Shown here in pieces: positions 7,812-14,853 of a stretch of 36,868 nucleotides of DNA. Under the pieces are notes generated by a model, which worked only from the letters and a program-made list of their open reading frames with translations, was not told the DNA's origin and made no database searches. How positions within the stretch are numbered: the first letter of the stretch is position 1; the number at the start of each line of letters is the position of its first letter. The position numbers and the translations under genes are program-made. Source of the DNA: Bacteroidota bacterium (lineage in GTDB: Bacteria > Bacteroidota > Bacteroidia > Chitinophagales > Saprospiraceae); contig JAKOXM010000478.1 of assembly GCA_029781095.1 (NCBI GenBank), positions 1 through 36,868 of the forward strand. The letters run 5' to 3'.

Positions 7812-9776
7812 ATGTTCAAACACATTGCTACCGCAGCATTTATTCTTATTGCCTCTGCTGCATTTGCACAAACCGATCCGGCACTTTTTACCGTTAAAGG
7901 TAACCCGGTGCCTGTTTCGGAATTCAAATACATCTATGCCAAAACCAACCAGGACAAGGCCGATTTCTCCGAAAAATCGCTGCGTGACTACCTCGACCTG
8001 TATATCAAGTTCAAACTGAAGGTGCAAAAGGCGCGCGACATGCGCCTCGATACCATTCCGGCGCTCAAAACCGAACTCGAAGGTTACCGCCGTCAACTGG
8101 CCAACTCCTACCTCGTCGATAAGGAGGTGACTGACAAACTGATTCGGGAAACGTACGATCGCATGCTGCAGGACGTGGACGTGAGCCATATTTTTATCGC
8201 CTGCGACCGCAACGCCAAGGCAGCCGACTCGCTGCGCGCTTACAGCCGCGCCATGAACATGCTGAAAATGATCAAAGGCGGCGCTTCCTACGAGCAGATT
8301 GCTGCCGACAGTTCCGAAGACAAATCTGCCAAGGAGAATAAGGGTAACCTCGGCTTCGTAACAGCCATGCTGCCTGATGGCTATTACGACCTCGAAAAGG
8401 TCATATACGCTTCCAAACCCGGCGATATCAAACTCGTTCGCTCCAACGCGGGCTACCACATCGTGCGGGTCAACGCTTTCCGCCCCGCGCGCGGCGAAAT
8501 GGAAGTTGCACAGATATTGATCCGCAAGACCGATAACCCCGCCAAAAATGCAGACCTGAAAGTCCGCGTCGACAGCGTATATGCGTCCCTGGCGAACGGC
8601 GCCAATTGGGAGGACGCCTGCAAGCGTTTTTCCGAAGACAAGACCTCGGCCACAAAAGGCGGTTACCTGGGATTTTTCGGGATTAACCATTACCAAAGGT
8701 CATTTGAAGACGCCGCTTTTGCTTTGCAAAAAGATGGAGACATCAGCAAACCCGTGGAAACCACCATTGGCTGGCATATTATCAAGCGTCTCAGCCAGCG
8801 TCCGATGGGCAGTTTCGAAAGCGTGAAACGTGTATTGACCGAACGCGTCAAACGCGACAGCCGCAGCGAAATCGCCAAGCAGATCATGATCGGGCGCATT
8901 AAAAAGGAAAGCAACTTCAAGGAGTTTCCGAAAGTGCTGGAACAGTGGGCCGGCAAACAGCAGGACTCCCTTTTTCTTACTTTCAGGTGGAAACCCGATC
9001 CCAATCGGCCACAGGACGTGTTGATGCGCCTGAAAGATCAAAACTTCACGGTAGCGGACTTTGAAGAATTTTGCGCTCGTTCGGGTCGCGACCGCATGCG
9101 CGGCGCCGGTATGCCTCTGATGGAAACGGTGCAAAAACTCTACAAAACCTGGTCGGACGAAACGGCCATGCACTTCGAAGAAAGCCAGCTCGACAAAAAA
9201 TACCCCGATTTCAAGTCGCTGATGCGCGAATACGAAGAAGGTATCCTGTTGTTCGAGGCGCTCAAACAAAACGTTTGGGACAAAGCCAATATCGATTCCA
9301 TTGGTCTGGAAAAACACTTCAACGCAAACCTGAAAGACAAGTACAAATGGGATGAGCGCGCCCGGGTCAGCATTTATACGCTTAAAACGGACGATCCCAA
9401 GGTCGTGATGGAAGTGCGCGAATACGCAGCAAAACACCCGTCAGCCGATGTCCTGAAGAAATACAATAAAAAAGAGGACAACGAGACACTCACCGTCATC
9501 GAGAAAATGTACGAAAAGGGCAAGAACAAGGACCTCGGAGATAAATGGAAAGCAGGTGATATGACCGATACCAAATCGGATGCCGGTACCAAAACCGCTT
9601 CTTTCTTCAAAATCGAAGAGATCGTGCCGCCCACCGCCAAAACGCTTTCAGAAGCGCGCGGATACGCCGTCGCCGACTACCAGGATTTCCTGGAAAAACA
9701 GTGGGTGGAAGACCTCCGCAAGGAGTACCCGGTGAAAGTGAACGAGGATGTGTTGAAGAGCTTGATCAAGAAGTAA
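7812..9776 (+). CDS. Secreted peptidyl-prolyl isomerase with two PpiC (parvulin) domains
   Basis: The product is 654 residues from the ATG at 7812, which places a signal peptide exactly at the N-terminus: MFKHIATAAFILIASAAFA, with AFA before the cleavage site at Gln20. The upstream in-frame extension of 36 residues is proline-rich and would bury this signal. A SurA-like N-terminal helical segment (about 30-120) is followed by two parvulin domains, about 122-221 (VSHIFIA...GNLGFV...AGYHIVRV) and 229-327 (VAQILIRK...GGYLGFFG...GWHIIKRL). The remaining 300 residues are charged and helical, and are not assigned. Proteins of this layout fold outer-membrane and periplasmic clients in Bacteroidota. 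The gene follows recJ and converges on the sugar transporter. Confidence 0.92.
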   Translation: MFKHIATAAFILIASAAFAQTDPALFTVKGNPVPVSEFKYIYAKTNQDKADFSEKSLRDYLDLYIKFKLKVQKARDMRLDTIPALKTELEGYRRQLANSYLVDKEVTDKLIRETYDRMLQDVDVSHIFIACDRNAKAADSLRAYSRAMNMLKMIKGGASYEQIAADSSEDKSAKENKGNLGFVTAMLPDGYYDLEKVIYASKPGDIKLVRSNAGYHIVRVNAFRPARGEMEVAQILIRKTDNPAKNADLKVRVDSVYASLANGANWEDACKRFSEDKTSATKGGYLGFFGINHYQRSFEDAAFALQKDGDISKPVETTIGWHIIKRLSQRPMGSFESVKRVLTERVKRDSRSEIAKQIMIGRIKKESNFKEFPKVLEQWAGKQQDSLFLTFRWKPDPNRPQDVLMRLKDQNFTVADFEEFCARSGRDRMRGAGMPLMETVQKLYKTWSDETAMHFEESQLDKKYPDFKSLMREYEEGILLFEALKQNVWDKANIDSIGLEKHFNANLKDKYKWDERARVSIYTLKTDDPKVVMEVREYAAKHPSADVLKKYNKKEDNETLTVIEKMYEKGKNKDLGDKWKAGDMTDTKSDAGTKTASFFKIEEIVPPTAKTLSEARGYAVADYQDFLEKQWVEDLRKEYPVKVNEDVLKSLIKK

Positions 9777-10000
9777 TTCATTGTTGCACTGTTAGATTGC
9801 TTCATTGTTGGTGCGTTGCGCTGAAATCTGACGGAAGGAGCAACAGGCATATTAATAATCAAGGGCTATAAGTGGTTATACTTCAACCATTTATAGCCCT
9901 TGATTATTAAAGGTTAAACACCGGCAATGACACTGAAGCAATGCAACAATCTAACAGTGAATCAATGAAGCAATGCAACAATGAAACAATGCAACAATAA
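9777..10000. repeat. Inverted 8-bp-period arrays flanking a hairpin
   Basis: On the left, four 8-bp units (ttcattg-type, 9776-9807) and on the right, on the opposite strand, eight units (9931-9994, consensus CAATGMAR, for example CAATGAAG, CAATGCAA) plus a partial one flank a strong hairpin. The flanks face each other, so the whole gap between two convergent genes is an imperfect inverted repeat. There is no reading frame. Confidence 0.8.
9852..9910. terminator. 26-bp-arm hairpin, possible bidirectional terminator
   Basis: TTAATAATCAAGGGCTATAA and what follows pair with the stretch ending in GATTATTAA, giving arms 9852-9877 and 9885-9910 with one mismatch and a 7-nt loop. It lies between convergent genes, so it could terminate both. 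Its length and AT-rich ends also resemble a miniature mobile repeat. Confidence 0.6.
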
Positions 10001-10002
10001 CC

Positions 10003-11277
10003 TCACCTCGGCTTATACCCTGCTGCTGCGTAATACAGAATATACGCATAGCACGGCAGCATGACAACCAGGAATGCCGACTGAAAACTGATGGTTTTTT
10101 GCAGCAGCCCGTATATCTGCGGAAGCACAGCACCGCCTGCTATGCCCATCACCAGCAGCGCCGATCCGATCTGGGTGAACCTGCCCAGACCATTGATGGC
10201 AAGCGGGAAAATGGCCGGCCACATCACGGCATTGGCAAGGCCGAGCAGGGCGATGCACATCACGGCAGTCGACCCGGACGTCAGATACGTCATGGTGGTG
10301 AGTACAATGCCGAGGATTGCCGAATATTTCAGGAAATTTTGTTGCGAAACGAGTTTCGGGATCAGGGCGATGCTCAACACATAGCCCAGGAGCATGGAGC
10401 CCAGGGTGAAAGTGGTGAAATATTTGGTTTTGTCGAGGCTGAAACCCAGCGATTTCCCGTAGATGCCGATCACGTCGCCAGCCATTACTTCGGCGCCGAC
10501 GTACATGAAAATGGCAAGCGCGCCCAGCACGAGGTGCGGGTATTGCCACACCGACGTGCGACCCGCGCCGATAGCGGCGCCTGCACCTGTATCTGTAGAT
10601 TCCGCGTTGGTGTCAATTTCAGGCAGTGACGAACGGCGGATCATGGCCGCCAGCAGCGCCAGAACGACAGCCATCACGATATAGGGCGAGACCACCCGCC
10701 CGGCCAGTTCGTCGAGCAGGCCCGTTTTGATGACGGGATCGGTGGCTTCCGTGATCTGCCGCTCGATGTCGCTTGCATTTTTCAGCACAATACTGCTCAA
10801 AATCAAAGGACTGAGAATGCCGGCCACCTTGTTGCAGATGCCCATGATGCTGATGCGCTGCGCTGCGCTGTCGATGGGTCCGATGATGCTGATGTAGGGG
10901 TTGGAAGCGGTTTGAAGCAGTGCCAGACCCATGCCCTGAACAAAAAGCCCGGTCAGGAACAGGGGAAATAACCGCATTTCAGCCGCCGGAATAAAGATCA
11001 GGCATCCGATGGCCATGACCAGCAGGCCGAGCGCCATGCCGTTTTTAAAACCCGTGCGTTTCAGTATTTGCGAAGACGGGATGGCCAGGAAAAAATAGCT
11101 GATGTAAAAGGCAAATGTTACAAACAGGGCCTGAAGTGTGTCTAACTGACAAGCGAGCTTCAGAAACGGGATCAAAGTACCGTTCAACCACGTCACAAAC
11201 CCGAAAATGAAAAACAGCAGGCCTATGATGGTGATCTGGTAAAGGTAGTTTGAATTGCGGGTGGTAGAATTCTGCAT
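10003..11277 (-). CDS. FHS-family sugar:H+ symporter (glucose/galactose GluP-like MFS)
   Basis: The product is 424 residues with about 12 hydrophobic helices, an inner-membrane major facilitator. Family markers are GLLFFIFGFVTWLNGTLIPFLK (19-40, abbreviated here), FYISYFFLAIPSS (57-69), LQTASNPYISIIGP (121-134) and RISIMGICNKVAG (141-153). The fucose symporter FucP has a proton-coupling glutamate where this protein has Gln122 (QTASNPY against ETAANPY). That substitution is typical of the glucose/galactose branch as I recall it, so hexose rather than fucose is likely. The gene is divergent from a sugar nucleotidyltransferase, supporting a role in hexose uptake. Confidence 0.92.
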   Translation of the reverse strand: MQNSTTRNSNYLYQITIIGLLFFIFGFVTWLNGTLIPFLKLACQLDTLQALFVTFAFYISYFFLAIPSSQILKRTGFKNGMALGLLVMAIGCLIFIPAAEMRLFPLFLTGLFVQGMGLALLQTASNPYISIIGPIDSAAQRISIMGICNKVAGILSPLILSSIVLKNASDIERQITEATDPVIKTGLLDELAGRVVSPYIVMAVVLALLAAMIRRSSLPEIDTNAESTDTGAGAAIGAGRTSVWQYPHLVLGALAIFMYVGAEVMAGDVIGIYGKSLGFSLDKTKYFTTFTLGSMLLGYVLSIALIPKLVSQQNFLKYSAILGIVLTTMTYLTSGSTAVMCIALLGLANAVMWPAIFPLAINGLGRFTQIGSALLVMGIAGGAVLPQIYGLLQKTISFQSAFLVVMLPCYAYILYYAAAGYKPR

Positions 11278-11365
11278 ACTTTTGCGACTTTTTAAAATAG
11301 AGCGTCAGGTGTTTTTCGTGGCCGGAATGGCCCAACTGATTGCAAACATCCAAATTATTTTCATC

Positions 11366-11381
11366 CTGTGTGCGTACACAG
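11366..11381. promoter_or_regulatory. Candidate operator palindrome between transporter and nucleotidyltransferase
   Basis: CTGTGTGCGTACACAG is symmetric except for one G-T pair in its core. It lies in the 206-bp gap between two divergent genes, about 90 bp from the transporter start and 103 bp from the other. No regulator gene is adjacent, so the factor is unknown. Confidence 0.35.
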
Positions 11382-11483
11382 CCTTTAAAAAGAACAGGTG
11401 CCGATTATTTTTTCTTTAAACCTGCATTTCAGGAACATTCTTTGTGACACCCAGGCACCTGCTTAACATAACACAAACGATCG

Positions 11484-12419
11484 ATGAAACCAACACTTCT
11501 CATTCTCGCTGCCGGTGTAGGCAGCCGTTACGGTGGCCTCAAGCAAGTAGACGGCATGGGCCCCGGAAAGGAATCCATTCTCGAATTCTCGGTATTTGAT
11601 GCCATCCGCGCGGGCTTCGGCAAAGTTGTCTTTGTCATTCGCCGCGACATAGAAGAGGCCTTTATAGAGAAAGTAGGCAGCAAAGTGGCGCCGCATATCC
11701 ACACCGAATACGCTTTTCAGGAGATGACGACCGGCCTGGAATGGCTGGACGAACCACCGGGCCGGACCAAGCCCTGGGGGACCGGCCACGCCATATTATC
11801 CGCCAAAGAACACCTGACCGAACCATTTGTCGCGATCAATGCCGACGATTTTTACGGCGCCGATGCTTTTGGCGCCATAGGCGATTTTCTCCGCAACGAT
11901 TGCAGGCCCGAACTGTATGCCATGGTCGCCTACCACCTCGGCAACACGCTTTCCGAAAACGGCACCGTATCGCGCGGGGTGTGTTCTGTCAGCGCCGAAG
12001 GGTTGCTCACCGATGTGGTCGAACGAACCAAAATCGGACGAACAGGCCCGGCTGACACCGACGCGATCGCATTTACCGATGAAAACGGCGCAAGCCACAT
12101 TCTGCCCGACAATACGCCCGTATCGATGAATTTCTGGGGCTTCCACCCGACCGTTTTGCAGGAAATAGAAAGCCAGTTCCGCGAATTTGTGCTTGAAAAC
12201 AGGGACCACCCGACGGCTGAATTTTATATCCCCAAGGTGGTCAATACCCTTATCAAATCGGGAAAAGTGGACGTAAAAGTGCTGAGCAGCGACAGCCAAT
12301 GGTACGGCGTTACCTACACGAATGATAAAGACACCGTGCAAAACGCGCTCAAACAAATGGCGGCAGAAGGGAAATACCCCGTCGGGCTGTGGAAAGATGT
12401 GCCTGTTCTCTCAATCTGA
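11484..12419 (+). CDS. Sugar-phosphate nucleotidyltransferase-like protein (NTP_transferase fold)
   Basis: The product is 311 residues. The N-terminus LLILAAGVGSRYGGLKQ (5-21) is the nucleotide-binding signature of the NTP_transferase superfamily (L-A-A-G-x-G-S-R). KPWGTGHAIL (96-105) and AINADDFYGADAF (118-130), with a metal-binding acidic pair, follow in the expected order. These enzymes join a sugar 1-phosphate to an NTP. Which sugar and which nucleotide cannot be told from motifs. There is no left-handed beta-helix C-terminal domain. It is likely cytosolic. The gene is divergent from the sugar transporter and converges on a Gfo/Idh/MocA gene across an 8-bp tandem array. Confidence 0.88.
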   Translation: MKPTLLILAAGVGSRYGGLKQVDGMGPGKESILEFSVFDAIRAGFGKVVFVIRRDIEEAFIEKVGSKVAPHIHTEYAFQEMTTGLEWLDEPPGRTKPWGTGHAILSAKEHLTEPFVAINADDFYGADAFGAIGDFLRNDCRPELYAMVAYHLGNTLSENGTVSRGVCSVSAEGLLTDVVERTKIGRTGPADTDAIAFTDENGASHILPDNTPVSMNFWGFHPTVLQEIESQFREFVLENRDHPTAEFYIPKVVNTLIKSGKVDVKVLSSDSQWYGVTYTNDKDTVQNALKQMAAEGKYPVGLWKDVPVLSI

Positions 12420-12439
12420 CCCGCCCGCAGTAACGCCGA

Positions 12440-12511
12440 CCCTGAAACCCTGAAACTTTGTAACCTTGTAACCATCTAACCCTGTAACCTTGTAACTCTG
12501 TAACCCTGAAA
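12440..12511. repeat. Nine-copy 8-bp tandem repeat between convergent genes
   Basis: Nine units keep exact 8-bp register: CCCTGAAA twice, CTTTGTAA, CCTTGTAA, CCATCTAA, CCCTGTAA, CCTTGTAA, CTCTGTAA, CCCTGAAA. The consensus is CCYTGTAA (TTACARGG on the other strand). The array fills most of the 95-bp gap and stops 3 bp from the stop codon of the minus-strand gene. The period is not a multiple of three and the array is not translated. Confidence 0.9.
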
Positions 12512-12514
12512 CCT

Positions 12515-13501
12515 TCAATAAACCAGCCCGATTTTTTCCCTGATTGCGTCGAGCGTTTCCACAAGGTCAAGGGTAAAATCGAGCGGAACCTTGTCGCTTT
12601 CAAGCATTTCATTGTCAAGGCATTGCATGACGTGCGCTGCTTCGAGAAAATAACCCCAGCCTTCATATGGTATCTCCATGTCACGGCTGGTTTCCCCTCT
12701 GCCTTCGTACTTCGAGATGGTTATCCGCTGCGTGTGATGCCAGCGCGGATGCAGGTAGATGGTGCCTTCCCGGCCGTAAAAAGCGGCTTCCACAGGCGTA
12801 TTCGCCGCTATGGTGCTGTGGCCGATGGCAAGCCGGTTGCCGGGATATTGAAAGGTAAAAACACAACTTTCGTCCACGTCGGTTCGGGTAAAAGTAGCGG
12901 CGGCCAGAATATCCTCCACTTCGGGTTTGCCGAAAACAAAGAGCGAAAGCAGAACTGGGTAAATTCCGATATCGAGCAAGGAGCCGCCGCCGAGGGCTTT
13001 GTTGAAAATGCGGTGTGCCGGATCGAATGGCATTGCGAAACCGAAATCTGACTTGACGGTATGCACTTCGCCGATCTCGCCGTCCGAAATCAGTTGCAGC
13101 GCCTTGTCAAAGGCTGGGATAAAACGCGTCCACAGCGCTTCCATCAGAAACACCCGGTTGCGGCGGGCCGCCGACATCAGCCGCCGCGCCTCTCCCGTGT
13201 TCATGGCGAATGGTTTTTCACACAATACGGGTATTCCGTTTTCGAGGTACATCAGCGCATTTTCGCAATGCAGGGCGTGCGGCGTCGCAACATACACCAC
13301 ATCGAGGCCCGGGCATTGAACCATATCCTCGTACCGGTTGAAAATATGCTCGATGCCGTATTCGTCTGCGAATGCCCCGGCGCGCTCGGGCGAGGTGGAG
13401 GCCACCGCGTGCAGGCGGGCGTTGGGAAGCAATTTCAGGTCATCGGCAAATTTCCGGGCGATCTTCCCCGGACCGACGATGCCCCAATTGTATGTTTTCA
13501 T
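12515..13501 (-). CDS. Gfo/Idh/MocA-family NAD(P)-dependent sugar oxidoreductase
   Basis: The product is 328 residues. The Rossmann motif WGIVGPGKIARKF (6-18) is followed by VVYVATPHALH (68-78), CEKPFAMN with the family's EKP (95-97), MEALWTRFIP (120-129) and SLLDIGIYPV (174-183), where the substrate-side residues lie. The MEALWTRF/EKPFA pattern is closest to the dihydrodiol dehydrogenase/xylose dehydrogenase branch, so oxidation of a free sugar or polyol with NADP is plausible. There is no signal peptide. The upstream FGE-like gene on the same strand ends 14 bp before this start, so the two form an operon with this gene second. Confidence 0.92.
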   Translation of the reverse strand: MKTYNWGIVGPGKIARKFADDLKLLPNARLHAVASTSPERAGAFADEYGIEHIFNRYEDMVQCPGLDVVYVATPHALHCENALMYLENGIPVLCEKPFAMNTGEARRLMSAARRNRVFLMEALWTRFIPAFDKALQLISDGEIGEVHTVKSDFGFAMPFDPAHRIFNKALGGGSLLDIGIYPVLLSLFVFGKPEVEDILAAATFTRTDVDESCVFTFQYPGNRLAIGHSTIAANTPVEAAFYGREGTIYLHPRWHHTQRITISKYEGRGETSRDMEIPYEGWGYFLEAAHVMQCLDNEMLESDKVPLDFTLDLVETLDAIREKIGLVY

Positions 13502-13515
13502 GATAGCGTATTTTT

Positions 13516-14409
13516 CTAATCGATATTTCGCGCCACGCGGAATCCGAGGTTCCCGTCTCTGAAATCAGGGAAGCGGCTGGTTCGGTTGGTGATGCGGCAA
13601 TGTCGCGCATTGTTGTTCCACGAACCGCCGCGCAGCACCCGCAACGCGTCTTTTAAAGGGCCTAAAGTAGTCGTTTCTTTGGAATATGCGTTTGCGTCGT
13701 AGCGGTCGTGACACCATTCCCAGGCATTGCCGGTCATATCGAACAAGCCGAGTCCGTTGGCTTTTTTTTCTCCCGCACCATGTACTTTTTTGGCTGCATT
13801 CCCGGAATACCAGGCAACGTCGCCGATCTTCGGGCTGCCTGAAAACCGGTCTCTCCTGTATTCCCGCCCATCCGCGGCGGCGTATTCCCACTCGTTTTCG
13901 AAAGGCAGCCTGTACCCGTTGGCCCCGGTATCGGCGATCAGTGTATCTTTTTGAAAGTTATAAACGATTTTCAAGCCGGCCTTTCTGCTGAGCCAGTTGC
14001 AGTACTGTGCCGCGTCGTTCCAGCTCACGTGCAAAACGGGACACCGGTATTCCGCAACGTCGCGCAGCCGCCCGAATTCGGTGTGGCGCCAGTTGACACC
14101 GTCCCTTTTTACCCAGCCTGTGCTGTCCCACACAAAACTGCCGTCACCCGTTTCGGCATCGGTTCGATAGCCGGCGGCATCGATAAAAGCCCTGAACTGC
14201 GCCACGGTGACCTCCGTCTTTGCCATGTAAAAATCTTGTACAAATACCCGGTGCGGAGGCTTTTCGTCGGCATCGCCGCTCGAATCGCCCATGAGGAATG
14301 AACCGCCTTTTATCAAAATCATATCCGGCTGCGACTGGCCCGGCAGCAGCAGCGAGCAAAAGCAAAACAGGGTGAGGCAGCATATAACTTTTTCAGGACA
14401 GAAAATCAT
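13516..14409 (-). CDS. FGE-sulfatase (SUMF1-fold) domain protein, secreted; catalytic Cys pair incomplete
   Basis: The product is 297 residues from the ATG at 14409. A 40-residue extension to 14529 is possible but runs into palindromic repeats, while starting here gives a signal peptide (residues 1-26, a hydrophobic core rich in Cys, Leu and Phe). The SUMF1/FGE fold is complete: IKGGSFLMGD (33-42), FYMAKTEVTVAQF (60-72), PVLHVSWNDAAQYCNWL (124-140), YRLPFENEWEYAA (166-178), NGLGLFDMTGNAWEW (218-232), RVLRGGSWNN (257-266), NLGFRVAR (287-294). Sulfatase-activating FGE needs two cysteines after GGS. Here Cys271 matches the second, while Asn266 replaces the first. So it is probably not a formylglycine-generating enzyme and may be a binding or other oxidoreductase variant of the fold. 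First gene of an operon with the Gfo/Idh/MocA gene. Confidence 0.87.
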   Translation of the reverse strand: MIFCPEKVICCLTLFCFCSLLLPGQSQPDMILIKGGSFLMGDSSGDADEKPPHRVFVQDFYMAKTEVTVAQFRAFIDAAGYRTDAETGDGSFVWDSTGWVKRDGVNWRHTEFGRLRDVAEYRCPVLHVSWNDAAQYCNWLSRKAGLKIVYNFQKDTLIADTGANGYRLPFENEWEYAAADGREYRRDRFSGSPKIGDVAWYSGNAAKKVHGAGEKKANGLGLFDMTGNAWEWCHDRYDANAYSKETTTLGPLKDALRVLRGGSWNNNARHCRITNRTSRFPDFRDGNLGFRVARNID

Positions 14410-14445
14410 AGACCGGGTTTGTAATGGTGCTTTGCAGAACAGGTT

Positions 14446-14596
14446 TTTCCCGCAGATTCCCGCAGAAAAAACACGCGGATTTTCGCAGACAGGTATCAAA
14501 TCTGCCCTAATCTGCGGGAAACATTTCACGATACAGACTTTAAAATTAAACGAATGCGGTTATCTGCGCCGTTTTTCCGCCGCAATCTGCGGGAAA
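14446..14596. repeat. Triplicated 13-mer palindromic element
   Basis: AATCTGCGGGAAA occurs at 14509-14521 and 14584-14596, and its exact reverse complement at 14446-14458. The first pair forms a stem around a 50-nt loop. Partial copies such as CCCGCAGA lie between. It sits just upstream of the FGE-like gene, where it could affect the leader. Confidence 0.75.
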
Positions 14597-14645
14597 GGGA
14601 GTGTTTAAAACGTAAGAGCGACCACACTACTGGACAAATTCCATG

Positions 14646-14720
14646 CGAAGGCGCAAAGACACAAAATATGAAATTTCAATGCTTTGCGTCTTTGCGAAAA
14701 CTTTGCGCCTTTGCGTGAAA
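14646..14720. repeat. CGCAAAG/CTTTGCG inverted 8-bp element
   Basis: Forward units (CGCAAAGA and relatives, 14646-14666) face reverse units (CTTTGCGT, CTTTGCGA, then CTTTGCGC, CTTTGCGT, 14682-14717) across an AT-rich centre. Similar CTTTGCGCCTTTGCGTGAAA strings are, from memory, common in Bacteroidota intergenic DNA. Confidence 0.75.
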
Positions 14721-14790
14721 TAAAAATGTTCGGTATTATGAAGGGCGACATGCCTGAAATCGGACCCGGCAAAATGCTGGAATCCATAAT

Positions 14791-14822
14791 TTGAAAAACA
14801 GGATAAACCCTGATTATCTTTC
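14791..14822 (+). promoter_or_regulatory. Putative promoter of the ThuA/PQQ-dehydrogenase gene
   Basis: TTG, a 21-nt spacer and TATCTTTC (one mismatch to TAnnTTTG) end 31 nt before the ATG at 14854. The TTG here could also be read as an in-frame start codon, but a promoter role fits better. Confidence 0.4.
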
Positions 14823-14853
14823 GCCGGATTTTAATTTTTTAAAATTTTACATC

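Larger units (their letters stand above)
14410..14853. other. 444-bp divergent intergenic region with two repeat elements
   Basis: It separates the FGE-like gene from the ThuA/PQQ gene. It holds a triplicated 13-mer element, a CGCAAAG element and a promoter candidate, each listed separately. No additional gene is visible. Confidence 0.65.

Noticed and set aside
7147-8019. A 290-codon plus-strand frame bridging recJ and the PpiC gene
   Set aside because: It is out of frame with both real genes; composition is Arg/Pro-rich and typical of a shifted frame.
7674-8696. A 340-codon minus-strand frame across the PpiC gene and its upstream region
   Set aside because: It is antisense to a gene with a signal peptide and two parvulin domains, and shows no family features.
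9777-10000. CRISPR array
   Set aside because: Units are 8 bp without spacers of 30-40 bp, there are no cas genes, and the halves are inverted.
14410-14529. A 40-residue N-terminal extension of the FGE-like protein
   Set aside because: It reads through the repeat element and would place the signal peptide internally.
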